NCBI GenBank assembly: GCA_030680695.1
Contig: JAUXUT010000149.1
Coordinates: forward strand, 558,001 to 622,000
Length of the DNA: 64,000 nucleotides
Source of the DNA: a bacterium
GTDB taxonomy: Bacteria; Patescibacteria; Paceibacteria; UBA9973; UBA6065
Reading direction: 5' to 3'
Below the pieces are notes generated by a model that was not told the DNA's origin, did not search any database, and saw only the letters and a list, made by a program, of their open reading frames with translations. Position 1 is the stretch's first letter. Every line of letters begins with the position of its first letter. Shown here one piece after another: positions 19,562 to 28,175 of the stretch. A program made the translations under genes and the position numbers.

Positions 19562-20527
19562 TTATCGTATCAACACATATCCACTTTCTTGTGCAGAGAA
19601 GGTGATACCCATGGTCCGCATGTAAGCCCTGGTTTTCAGGGTGGCTGCCGTCAGCACATTGAGCATTTCTTCATATTGACCTATTTTCGAATACGCACCA
19701 ATAGGGTCGGTACTCAAAGTTGATATGCCAACAGCGATATCGCGACTCATTTGTAAACCTTGGATGAATTCAGAGTGGGCCGACGCGATTCCTGCTGGAA
19801 CCAGTATCACAATAAGCGAATCAATCATTTTGTTATATCTGGTGATGATGCGGGCCAGAAGATCTGTATCACCAGAAGCGGGTGTACCTGTGAGCATGCG
19901 TTCAAGCACGGTAAATTCGAATTCACTCGGGTCAGCCGCTGGTGTTGAAAGGATCTTGCCGAGGGTGTTTCCGTATACGCGTAATGCGACAGCGCTGTTA
20001 TCCGACGAGATATTAAGCATCGACACATCAAATGGCTTTACGGTAGTATCGTATTCAAGATTGATTAGCTCTGCTGCTATTGCCTCGCTTAATTCATCAT
20101 TTATTTCAGCGCCAGAGCTTTTGGCCTCTATGTATCGCATGAAAAGCTCTTGCGAGAAGCGGTCTGTTGCGGTCGGTACATACATATTTGTCGATGTGGT
20201 CGCCTGGATGGTGGCGCTTTCCCCAGGACCATAAACGAGCGGGTTGCGATTGGCCTTAATTTCATCATTGTCATTCATCCTGTCACCGTCGGTGTCGGGG
20301 TTGTTGGGATCAGTGCCATAGATGGCTTCCTCCCAGTCTTTAAGGCCATCTCCATCAGTGTCGAGCTCGAGCGACCTTTTAATCATGTCGGCTGCAATGA
20401 CTGATTTATCTTTCGGTGTCTCCTCTGGAAGATTGGTGGCAAAAAGTGTACCAACAATGATACAGATTGCGACAATAAGAGCGATGCCAATTTTTGTGCC
20501 CAAAAAAGAGAATACACGACGTATCAT
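19562..20527 (-). CDS. Membrane-anchored protein with thrombospondin type 3-like Ca-binding repeats
   Basis: 321 residues. A membrane anchor (about 10-29) precedes two calcium-binding repeats (DTDGDGLKDWEEAIYGTDP and DTDGDRMNDNDE, residues about 56-88). The remainder is helical with no family recognised. It is the first gene of the T4SS-like block. TATACT ends 6 nt before the ATG, and a divergent TATACT serves the next plus-strand gene, so the 37-base gap holds back-to-back leaderless promoters. Confidence 0.75.
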   Translation of the reverse strand: MIRRVFSFLGTKIGIALIVAICIIVGTLFATNLPEETPKDKSVIAADMIKRSLELDTDGDGLKDWEEAIYGTDPNNPDTDGDRMNDNDEIKANRNPLVYGPGESATIQATTSTNMYVPTATDRFSQELFMRYIEAKSSGAEINDELSEAIAAELINLEYDTTVKPFDVSMLNISSDNSAVALRVYGNTLGKILSTPAADPSEFEFTVLERMLTGTPASGDTDLLARIITRYNKMIDSLIVILVPAGIASAHSEFIQGLQMSRDIAVGISTLSTDPIGAYSKIGQYEEMLNVLTAATLKTRAYMRTMGITFSAQESGYVLIR

Positions 20528-20564
20528 TTCATAAGTATATCACTTTGTTGCTATACTTACGCTT

Positions 20565-21671
20565 GTGAATAGAAAAAAGGCAATATGGATTATAGCTATA
20601 GGACTCATTGTGGTCGCAATTGTCGTCCTCTGGCTTTTCATGAGGACCAAGACTGATGTCCCTGTTGACGAGCCAGGTCCTGAGTGCCCTTTTTTCCAAA
20701 CAAGTAACCCTTCTGCCCCGTGTTATTTGCCTTCAGGGGTAATAGACACACCAGAACCAACAACAGGAACAACTGTTCCGGCCACTTTTCCAGCCCAATG
20801 TGCGGATGAGGCCACGGTTATAGATAGAAACGAATGTGTGACGGTATTGGCGGCTGAGTCTCGCCGGATCGACGCCTGTGAATTTGTTGTAGGTTCGCTC
20901 GCTAAGGCATCTTGTCTTAACGGTGTAATACAGAAGCCAGTTATCCTGCCCCAAGCACCAGATGCGTACCAAAATTATTTAGAGGTGTTTGTTAAAGGCC
21001 CTGTTTCAACCGTAGAAGTCCCTCGTGTTGTTACGAGTTCCGGTATCCCAGACATGCCTGTTGCAACCACAACAGATTCACGATTCACGATGGAGGGTTT
21101 TGTGAACCGTGCGACTACAGACGCTGAATTAAAGGTATTTGCCCTATCCCATTATCAGGCCAAGCCGGGTGAAACGGTGCAGGTATACGGTTCGGGATTT
21201 GTTTATCCAAGCACAGTGATGGTCGGTTCGATACCAATTCATGGCCTTCGCAGTGTCGACGGGTTCTCTTTGTCATTCACTGCACCATCATCGACCGGTG
21301 AATACGAAATTTCAGTTACGAATTCAAAAGGATCGTCGGGGAGTGCTCGCCCAAAGCTATTGATTACTGATAGTCCTGCTCCACGACCACAAATAACCAG
21401 CGCCTCCCCTTCTATTGTTGATGTGTCTGGAGAAGTCACATTAACTGGAATTGGATTTATGGACACCAACATTATCACCACCACTCTCGGTGTAGTTCAA
21501 AATGTGTCTTCGAATGGGACGAGCCTCCGTTTCCGTATCGCTGACCTCACAGTGGTCTCACAAGTTAAAGATTTACCAGAAGTGAAGGGTATGAGGGTAC
21601 CTGTTGGTGTATATGTGAATAACGCTAATGGATTCAACCAAGACTTATTTTATTTCGATGTACAATTCTAA
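20565..21671 (+). CDS. Membrane-anchored IPT/TIG-domain surface protein
   Basis: 368 residues starting with GTG; TGCTATACT (extended -10) ends 7 nt upstream. One N-terminal membrane helix (residues about 5-27), a cysteine-containing middle region, then two IPT/TIG-like Ig folds (AKPGETVQVYGSGFVYPSTVMVG; SGEVTLTGIGFMDTNII). These folds are common in bacterial surface and receptor proteins. It is transcribed away from the T4SS-like cluster and overlaps no neighbour; a small secreted protein gene follows immediately. Confidence 0.72.
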   Translation: MNRKKAIWIIAIGLIVVAIVVLWLFMRTKTDVPVDEPGPECPFFQTSNPSAPCYLPSGVIDTPEPTTGTTVPATFPAQCADEATVIDRNECVTVLAAESRRIDACEFVVGSLAKASCLNGVIQKPVILPQAPDAYQNYLEVFVKGPVSTVEVPRVVTSSGIPDMPVATTTDSRFTMEGFVNRATTDAELKVFALSHYQAKPGETVQVYGSGFVYPSTVMVGSIPIHGLRSVDGFSLSFTAPSSTGEYEISVTNSKGSSGSARPKLLITDSPAPRPQITSASPSIVDVSGEVTLTGIGFMDTNIITTTLGVVQNVSSNGTSLRFRIADLTVVSQVKDLPEVKGMRVPVGVYVNNANGFNQDLFYFDVQF

Positions 21672-21672
21672 T

Positions 21673-22062
21673 ATGCGTTTCACCCAGATATTAATGGTTT
21701 TATCGGTCATTGCTGCATTATTGATAATGCCGGCACGTGTTGACGCTCAGGTTCCTCCACTTTTACCGTTTGGTGGATGGTTGATTACTCCTATTCCGTG
21801 CACATGTAGCTTAACAACATGGAACTGGTACGCTCCACTTTATCTCGCCGCCTCAGTTCCAGTTACCGGACCCATGACATATGTTCCATACGCAACTGTG
21901 CCGTTCGCAAATTTTCTTGTCATAGTTCCAGCTACTCCGCACAAGGGCGCGTATATACCAGGTGTTCCAGCTTGTTGGGTTGGATTCCCTCCGTTCTGTG
22001 TTCCTTTGCCAAATATTGGTGTCATTGGTTTTATGGGCACTGGATTACCTGGGGGTAAGTAG
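21673..22062 (+). CDS. Small secreted protein, unknown
   Basis: 129 residues. Signal peptide at residues 1-24 (ending PARVDAQ), then a Pro/aromatic-rich segment with four cysteines (PCTCS, ACW, FC) and a Gly-rich end. This resembles short secreted proteins near pilus or T4SS genes in CPR genomes, but no family is recognised. It begins one base after the stop of the IPT/TIG gene, so it is likely co-transcribed and possibly a partner. Confidence 0.6.
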   Translation: MRFTQILMVLSVIAALLIMPARVDAQVPPLLPFGGWLITPIPCTCSLTTWNWYAPLYLAASVPVTGPMTYVPYATVPFANFLVIVPATPHKGAYIPGVPACWVGFPPFCVPLPNIGVIGFMGTGLPGGK

Positions 22063-22102
22063 GGTTTTGAGTTTGCGGGATTTTTTTGCGCAGGTTTGTG
22101 AT

Positions 22103-22882
22103 TTATTGCGCGAGCTTTATCCAGATATCGAGAGACACATCTTCTGCACGTGCGTTATCGTCGAGGCCGAGCGCCTTGAACTTCTGGGCAACTTGGTCTT
22201 TAGGCATGACCGAGGTGAGATTACCGGCGAGCTTTTTTCGTTTCTGGGCGAAGCCGGCCTTTACGGTCTCAAAGAAACGGGACTCATCTGTCGTGTTCGC
22301 AAATGGCATTTTGATGTCTGACAATTTGAGTACCGCAGAATCTACATTCGGTATTGGGAAAAAGTTTCCACGTGATACGTTCATGACAAGTGACGGTGTT
22401 GCATAGACTTTCACCGACAGGGACAGGATGCTTTCCTTGCCGTCGCGGGCGATGATACGGTCCGCTACTTCTTTTTGAACCATAAGGATCATAGAGTCCG
22501 GCTTGTCATCGATCGACAGGAACTGACGGATAATCTGACCGGTGATGTAATACGGGATATTCGCGATTACCTTGTAATGGCCCTTGATACGTATCGATAC
22601 AGCATCCATAGATTCGAGCACATCGCCGTGAATGAGAACCAAATCGCCGCGAGAAATTTCTGGTTTAAAACGCGTCGCGAGAAGAGGTATAAGACGATCG
22701 TCTTTTTCGACGGCAATGACGTGCGCACCAGCCCTGAGGAGAGCCGCAGTAAGGACGCCTTTACCTGGACCGATTTCAATAACCTGCTCGCCCGGAGTGA
22801 TTTCTCCAGCCATGACAATTCCACCCACGACACGTTCGGATATGAGGAAATTTTGCCCGAGGGACTTTTTTGCGAATGCCAT
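22103..22882 (-). CDS. rsmA: 16S rRNA (adenine1518-N6/adenine1519-N6) dimethyltransferase
   Basis: Dimethylates two adenines in the 3' hairpin of 16S rRNA (KsgA). 259 residues with the Rossmann SAM motif VIEIGPGKGVLTAALL, the catalytic NIPYYITG (NxPY) motif and the start KKSLGQNFL typical of the family. Located 14 bases downstream of the pcrA-like gene in the same direction. Confidence 0.95.
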   Translation of the reverse strand: MAFAKKSLGQNFLISERVVGGIVMAGEITPGEQVIEIGPGKGVLTAALLRAGAHVIAVEKDDRLIPLLATRFKPEISRGDLVLIHGDVLESMDAVSIRIKGHYKVIANIPYYITGQIIRQFLSIDDKPDSMILMVQKEVADRIIARDGKESILSLSVKVYATPSLVMNVSRGNFFPIPNVDSAVLKLSDIKMPFANTTDESRFFETVKAGFAQKRKKLAGNLTSVMPKDQVAQKFKALGLDDNARAEDVSLDIWIKLAQ

Positions 22883-22896
22883 CTGCCTATACTGCC

Positions 22897-24837
22897 TTAT
22901 ATATCGAAATAAATCACTTTTCCACCCGCTCGCACCTTTTCTTCGTGCGCAAGATGTTCGTCTGGTATGTCTAGTACGAATTCCGATGGGACGGCCATTT
23001 GGCGTGATCCGAATATGGTTCGTATCGATGCATACGACAAGTAGAGGCGTTTTTTCGCACGGGTCAAGGCAACATAAAATAGCCGTCGCTCTTCTTCCTC
23101 GTCCCGTTTAGAGCCATTTTTCGATTCCATGCCGCGATGTGGGAAGAGGTCCTGTTCAAGTCCTGTGATAAAAACATATTCAAATTCTAGTCCTTTGGAC
23201 GCATGCACAGTCATAAGTCGCGTAGCACGTTTTTCTTCCTCCATCTCGTCTTGGTCTGTGGCGAGGGCCGCGTCTTCAAGGAGCTTTGAAATACCCTCGC
23301 CCTGCGGCATGACATCGTATCTCATGGCGAGCGACGCGAGCTCCTTTATGTTTTCGAGCCGTTCGAGATCCTCGTCCGTGCCGTCTTTGAGCATATCCTC
23401 GAGACCACTGTACTTCACGACGAATTTCACGACCTCGGACGGTCGCTCAGTTTCTGATTTTTGGCGAATCTCATCAAGAAGGACATTGAACTGCCTCCAT
23501 TTTTCTTGATGGGCCGGTGACATGGCGTCGATCATGCCAGAGAAAATCTTGGCCATGCTCACCTTACCAATTCCACGTGGCGGCACATTGATGATGCGTT
23601 CGATGTCGGTTATGGAATCGCGGTTAAGGGCCGCGCGGACGAACGACAGCACATCACGCACCTCTTTTCGTTCGAAGAATTTCACACCGAGCACCTGGTA
23701 GTCGAGACCTTTATCAATCATTGCTTCTTCGAGGGCGCGCGACTGAAAGTTTGCGCGGTACAGGACTGCAATTTCTCGTGGGTCTACCCCATTTTCTATG
23801 AGCTCTGCTGCTGTTGCGGCGACAAATCGCGCCTCATCACCTTCATCGAAGGCCTGATACAGTTTTATCTTCTCGCCCGGGCCCTGTCTTGTGAACAGAT
23901 TTTTCTCGAATCGATTCTTGTTTTTCTTAATAATATGGTTTGCCGCCTCAAGGATAGTCTGGGTCGAACGATAGTTCTCTTCAAGGGTGACCATTTTCGC
24001 TCCCGGGAAGTCGCGTTCGAAATTAAGGATATTTTTGATGTCTGCGCCGCGCCAGCTGTATATGTTTTGATCGACGTCCCCCACAACACAGATGTTTTTG
24101 GACTCACCCGTGATGAGTTTGGCGATGGAATATTGCACCTTATTTGTATCCTGATACTCGTCGATATGCACATATTTCCAGAGCGATGTGTATCTGATAC
24201 GCACTTCCTCGATCTCGAGCAACTCCTTTGCCTTGAGAAGTAAGTCGTCGAAGTCTAGGGCTTTCTCCTTTTTAAGCGCTACCTCGTATTTCTGCCAGGC
24301 TTTCCAGACGATTTCGCGCATATATTCATTGCCGACGGTCTCACTGAACTTATCGACGTTCATACAGTTCCCCTTTTCCTTCGAGATGATGGAGAGGATT
24401 ACTGATGGATCGTATTGCTTTGGATCAAGACCCATTTCGACCACGGCGGCCTTTACGGCTCGACGGGAATCGCTGCGGTCGAAGATTGTGAAATGACGAG
24501 TAAGACCAAGTCGCTGGGCATTTTCCTTGATTATGTGAACACCGAGCGAATGGAAGGTGCTTACGAACGGTCGTTCGTTGAAAGACAGAGGAAGGTTGAG
24601 TTCCTTGTCTTTGGCGATGAGCGCCATGACGCGTTCGCGCATTTCTTTGGCTGCTTTGTTAGTGAACGTGATGGCGAGGATGTTTTTTGGCGCAGTTCCC
24701 TGTTTTATTAGATGGAGGATGCGGTATGTGACGGTCTTGGTCTTGCCTGCACCCGCCCCAGCAAGGATGAGCACCGGTCCAATCGTCGTTTGGGCGGCTT
24801 CCCTTTGCTTTTCGTTGAGGTCGGAGAGGTAAGTCAT
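22897..24837 (-). CDS. UvrD/PcrA-type DNA helicase
   Basis: Superfamily 1A 3'-5' DNA helicase for repair and replication. 646 residues with Walker A GAGAGKTKT (near residue 33), motif Ia ITFTNKAAKEM, motif II DEYQDTN, motif III GDVDQNIYSWRGAD, motif IV ENYRST, motif V TVHASKGLEFE and motif VI VALTRAKKRLYL. The family's C-terminal extension is short. TAGAAT ends 6 nt before ATG. Whether it is UvrD or PcrA cannot be decided by eye. Confidence 0.95.
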   Translation of the reverse strand: MTYLSDLNEKQREAAQTTIGPVLILAGAGAGKTKTVTYRILHLIKQGTAPKNILAITFTNKAAKEMRERVMALIAKDKELNLPLSFNERPFVSTFHSLGVHIIKENAQRLGLTRHFTIFDRSDSRRAVKAAVVEMGLDPKQYDPSVILSIISKEKGNCMNVDKFSETVGNEYMREIVWKAWQKYEVALKKEKALDFDDLLLKAKELLEIEEVRIRYTSLWKYVHIDEYQDTNKVQYSIAKLITGESKNICVVGDVDQNIYSWRGADIKNILNFERDFPGAKMVTLEENYRSTQTILEAANHIIKKNKNRFEKNLFTRQGPGEKIKLYQAFDEGDEARFVAATAAELIENGVDPREIAVLYRANFQSRALEEAMIDKGLDYQVLGVKFFERKEVRDVLSFVRAALNRDSITDIERIINVPPRGIGKVSMAKIFSGMIDAMSPAHQEKWRQFNVLLDEIRQKSETERPSEVVKFVVKYSGLEDMLKDGTDEDLERLENIKELASLAMRYDVMPQGEGISKLLEDAALATDQDEMEEEKRATRLMTVHASKGLEFEYVFITGLEQDLFPHRGMESKNGSKRDEEEERRLFYVALTRAKKRLYLSYASIRTIFGSRQMAVPSEFVLDIPDEHLAHEEKVRAGGKVIYFDI

Positions 24838-24881
24838 GGATGAATTCTAACACTCACATGCTTACCACCCTATTTTGCTTT

Positions 24882-24906
24882 AAAATGGCTCAATGGGGCC
24901 ATTTTT
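24882..24906. repeat. GGCTC-loop palindrome, copy 1
   Basis: Inverted repeat AAAATGGCTC-aatg-GGGCCATTTT in the divergent spacer between the pcrA-like and M23 peptidase genes. It is followed by T residues on the + strand but no + strand gene lies upstream, so a terminator role is unclear. Related palindromes occur at 24999, 32833, 34964 and 37473. Confidence 0.5.
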
Positions 24907-24998
24907 GTGTTGTGGGGATATCGAGTGGACAAAGTGGTTTGACTTACAGGGACATGCGAGTATAGTTATGAAGCACCGAAATGACTGAATGACTGAAA

Positions 24999-25018
24999 TA
25001 TGGCTCAACAGAGCCATA
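24999..25018. repeat. GGCTC-loop palindrome, copy 2
   Basis: Perfect 8-bp inverted repeat TATGGCTC-aaca-GAGCCATA, 75 bp before the M23 peptidase start. There is no T-run, so it is not a normal terminator; it could be an operator or a small repeat shared by several spacers. Confidence 0.5.
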
Positions 25019-25092
25019 CAACATCTGAAATTGAGGTAAATTCTGGATAAATTAAGAGTATTTCTTGGTTTCTCAACATAGCTCCCGCCCAC

Positions 25093-26139
25093 TTGTCTGC
25101 TAAAGAGGGCCGCACGGAGATTTCACGGCCTATTATCAAGCTTTACTTTGTAAAGCTTGCGTTCGTTTTTAGTCTTTTGGCCGGCTTCCTTACCCCGATG
25201 GGCGTATCCGCAGGGGTATTTTCATTCATTGGTAGTCTTGTGTCGAGCAAGGAAGCAGATGCTGGCATTCGAGAGTTCACTTCTCAGAACATGCCGCTTC
25301 TTCAAGCGTCTTATAACCCAAATATGACGAGCGAGGCCGAGATAGCCATGGTTGATGGCAGCGCTCTCATCCAGGAGGCTGGTGTGAACGGCACACAGGC
25401 AGATCTTCTTGGTTCTAAATCAACCCAGATTAGCCTTTACGTTGTGCGCCAAGGCGATTCCCTGTCGCAGGTCGCAAAAATGTTCGGCGTTTCTGTAAAT
25501 ACCATTGTATGGGCAAACGACATCAAGAAAGGACTTATACGTGAAGGTGATGAGCTCGTCATTCTCCCTATAACCGGTGTATCTCATACCGTGACAAAGG
25601 GTGACACCATTCGTTCAATTGCGACAAAATATAAGGCTGATATGGGCGATATCCTTTCATATAACAGTCTCAAATCAGACGCGGTACTTGCCGTTGGAAG
25701 TACGATTATGATCCCTGACGGTGAAGTAATCGCCCCTGTTGTAAATTCAACCAGTGTTACGTCGCCCCTACGCAGCGCTGGCGGGCCTCTCTATAAAGAC
25801 TATTTCACACGACCTCTCGTTGGTGGATCAAAGAGCCAAGGACTTCACGGAAACAACGCCGTTGATTTCGGCGCCCCAACCGGCACACAGATTCTTGCTG
25901 CAGCAGATGGTGTTGTCATCATCGCCCGCTCATCTGGATATAACGGTGGTTATGGATCATACATCGTAATCAGCCATCCAAATGGTACCCAGACGCTCTA
26001 TGCGCATGCGAGCCGCGTGACTGTGTCTCAGGGCGACACTGTGTCCAAGGGTCAGGCCATAGGAACCGTGGGTTCTACGGGTAAGTCTACTGGTCCACAT
26101 CTTCACTTCGAGGTTCGTGGTGCGACAAACCCATTCTAA
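25093..26139 (+). CDS. LysM-M23 peptidoglycan endopeptidase
   Basis: Secreted cell-wall hydrolase. 348 residues from a TTG start (no ATG fits the signal peptide). An N-terminal hydrophobic segment at residues about 18-40 is followed by two LysM domains (VVRQGDSLSQVAKMFGVS; HTVTKGDTIRSIATKY) and a C-terminal M23 peptidase domain with the zinc and active-site motifs HGNNAVDFGAP (HxxxxxD) and GPHLHFEVR (HxH). The transcription hairpin at 26165-26190 lies inside the convergent comM-like gene. Confidence 0.9.
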   Translation: MSAKEGRTEISRPIIKLYFVKLAFVFSLLAGFLTPMGVSAGVFSFIGSLVSSKEADAGIREFTSQNMPLLQASYNPNMTSEAEIAMVDGSALIQEAGVNGTQADLLGSKSTQISLYVVRQGDSLSQVAKMFGVSVNTIVWANDIKKGLIREGDELVILPITGVSHTVTKGDTIRSIATKYKADMGDILSYNSLKSDAVLAVGSTIMIPDGEVIAPVVNSTSVTSPLRSAGGPLYKDYFTRPLVGGSKSQGLHGNNAVDFGAPTGTQILAAADGVVIIARSSGYNGGYGSYIVISHPNGTQTLYAHASRVTVSQGDTVSKGQAIGTVGSTGKSTGPHLHFEVRGATNPF

Positions 26140-26140
26140 T

Positions 26141-27685
26141 TCAAAGCTTTCTTTGTCGATATTGAAGCGCCTCCAAAATGTGAGGCGCTTTTGTTTTATC
26201 GGAGCCTTCGAGGTCTGCAATGGTACGAGCCAGTCGTATGACACGGTGTATTCCACGACCGGACAGACCGTATTGTCGAGCAGCTTGTTCGAGTATAGAT
26301 ATGCCGTCTGATGATAGGAGTACCGCCGCCTGCATATCTTTGGCTGGCAGCATCGAGTTCAATCGATAGTTTCCACCGAGCATAAGAGCTCTGTCCGCCT
26401 GCATTTTTCTTGCCCTTGTTACTGTTTTACGCACAATGTCTTTGTTATGAGATTGGTGATCAAGACGTGCGAGCTTTTCTCTGTCTACTTTTGACACTTC
26501 GATCCACATATCGATGCGATCAGCGATAGGTCCGGATATTTTTTTCTCGTATCGGTTGATTTCCTTGGCGCTGCACGAGCAAATCAGTTCTGTTGATCCA
26601 CGATTGCCACATGGACACGGATTCATTGCCGCGACGAGTATGAAGTTTGCTGGGAATGTGGCCGCACCACGTGCCCGAGAGAATGATATGACCCCTTCTT
26701 CTAGTGGTTGACGTAGCGCCTCGAGGACTTCACGTTTGAATTCAGGGAACTCGTCCATAAACAACACACCGCGATGAGCCAGAGTTATCTCGCCTGGTTT
26801 CGGTATTGATCCACCACCTATGATGGAGCTTGCCGAAGACGTGTGGTGGGGTGAACGCACCGGTGCTGTTGTTACCATGCCGCCATTAAGGCCACCTGCG
26901 ACTGAATGTATTTCAGTGGCTTCGACCATGTCATTAAATGAAAGTGGAGGCAGGATACTGTGCAACGCCCGCGCGAGCATGGTTTTACCGGTTCCTGGCG
27001 GCCCAGACAGCGCGATGTTGTGGCCGCCTGCGGCAGCTATCATAATGGCCCGTTTAGCGGCATCTTGTCCGACGATATCGTCAATCGTGACTCCGTGGCC
27101 GTCCAGAAATTCTGTAGTCGTATCGTCTTGATTATGGATTGAGAATGGAGTGACAGGGATCGTTTCTGTGGACTGGAGGTGGTCTATTGCTTGTCGCAGG
27201 GATGATACACCGAATACTAATATACCCTCTACGATGGCTGCCTCGATAGCATTTTCTTCCGGCACGAACAATTCCTTGAATCCTGCAGTTTTGGCGGCTC
27301 GCGCAAAAGATAATACACCGTTAACCGGCCTTACACTGCCATCGAGCGACAGCTCGCCCACAAAGAGTTTTCCATCTGATTCGAAAGATATTTCCCCGGC
27401 CGCGAGAAGGTATCCAAGAGCTATCGGCAAGTCGAAAGCCGGGCCGCCTTTTCTTGTTTGGGCTGGGGCAAGCGAAACAACAATTTTGGCGTTTGTTTGT
27501 CTCGGTGATTTGAAACCAGAATTTTTTATAGCTGCGGATACGCGGTCTTTCGATTCGTCGACGGCTTTATCCGGAAGACCAACAATCGAGAACGAGTGTA
27601 GACCGCGAGATATGTCCGTCTCGACTGATATTATTTCCGCTTGTAATAATCTGACCTGTGCACTTGATATATGTGAGAATGGCAT
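26141..27685 (-). CDS. YifB/ComM-family Mg-chelatase-like AAA ATPase
   Basis: 514 residues. The N-terminal Lon-protease-like domain (ISVETDISRGLHSFSIVGLPDKAVDESKDRV is the family start) is followed by the Mg-chelatase ATPase with Walker A GPPGTGKTM, Walker B GVLFMDEFPEF and the C-terminal domain. It contains a cysteine cluster (NPCPCGNRGSTELICSC). ComM acts as a branch-migration helicase in natural transformation. Extended -10 TGCTAGACT ends 5 nt before the ATG, so a leaderless transcript is likely. Confidence 0.92.
   Translation of the reverse strand: MPFSHISSAQVRLLQAEIISVETDISRGLHSFSIVGLPDKAVDESKDRVSAAIKNSGFKSPRQTNAKIVVSLAPAQTRKGGPAFDLPIALGYLLAAGEISFESDGKLFVGELSLDGSVRPVNGVLSFARAAKTAGFKELFVPEENAIEAAIVEGILVFGVSSLRQAIDHLQSTETIPVTPFSIHNQDDTTTEFLDGHGVTIDDIVGQDAAKRAIMIAAAGGHNIALSGPPGTGKTMLARALHSILPPLSFNDMVEATEIHSVAGGLNGGMVTTAPVRSPHHTSSASSIIGGGSIPKPGEITLAHRGVLFMDEFPEFKREVLEALRQPLEEGVISFSRARGAATFPANFILVAAMNPCPCGNRGSTELICSCSAKEINRYEKKISGPIADRIDMWIEVSKVDREKLARLDHQSHNKDIVRKTVTRARKMQADRALMLGGNYRLNSMLPAKDMQAAVLLSSDGISILEQAARQYGLSGRGIHRVIRLARTIADLEGSDKTKAPHILEALQYRQRKL
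26165..26190 (+). terminator. Terminator of the M23 gene, inside comM-like 3' end
   Basis: Stem AAGCGCCTC (26165-26173) with GAGGCGCTT (26182-26190), 8-nt loop, then TTGTTTT on the + strand. It lies 25 bp after the M23 stop and within the last codons of the convergent gene, so the terminator and coding sequence share the same DNA. Confidence 0.75.
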
Positions 27686-27766
27686 TCCGAGAGTCTAGCA
27701 ACCGGGTGTTCAAGGCAGCATAAAGACCTCATGAAGAGGTCTTTATATTTTTCAAGAAACCTTTTC

Positions 27767-28150
27767 TTATTCTCGCGGATTGTCTTTGTGTGCGAGGCAC
27801 GTGAGCGCCGCTGGATTTGCCTCCAAACGCTCTTGTTCGATTGGTTTGCCACTTACGACGCAGATTCCGTATGTGCCAGCCTTGATTCTTTCGAGGGCGC
27901 TTTTCACATCGTTATACTGAACCTCGAGCTGTTTGAGGATAGCAGTGTTCGATTCGTAGCTTTCGATGTTATCAGCGATATCAGCAGCGTCCGAAGCAGA
28001 AACATCCACTTCACCAGAGGTTGCTTCCCAGTCTTTTGGATTATCAGGATTGACCTGGCCGACGCTTTTGAGTTCGGTTTCGAGCGTCTGGAGTTCCTTC
28101 TCCAGCTTATTCTTGAAGTATTCAGTATCTACAGATGGGTTCATTTTCAT
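27767..28150 (-). CDS. DksA/TraR-family protein with reduced zinc finger
   Basis: 127 residues with the coiled-coil N-terminus and C-terminal DksA/TraR segment YGICVVSGKPIEQERLEANPAALTC. RNA-polymerase-binding regulators of this family usually have four cysteines; here only C...S and C...H type positions remain (CVVSG and CLAH), so zinc binding may be altered. The ATG at 28150 is preferred over the upstream frame start at 28198, because a TATTAT box ends 7 nt before it and the longer form would overlap the neighbouring gene. Confidence 0.8.
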   Translation of the reverse strand: MKMNPSVDTEYFKNKLEKELQTLETELKSVGQVNPDNPKDWEATSGEVDVSASDAADIADNIESYESNTAILKQLEVQYNDVKSALERIKAGTYGICVVSGKPIEQERLEANPAALTCLAHKDNPRE

Positions 28151-28175
28151 GGGGGTAATAATATAGGTTAAGACG

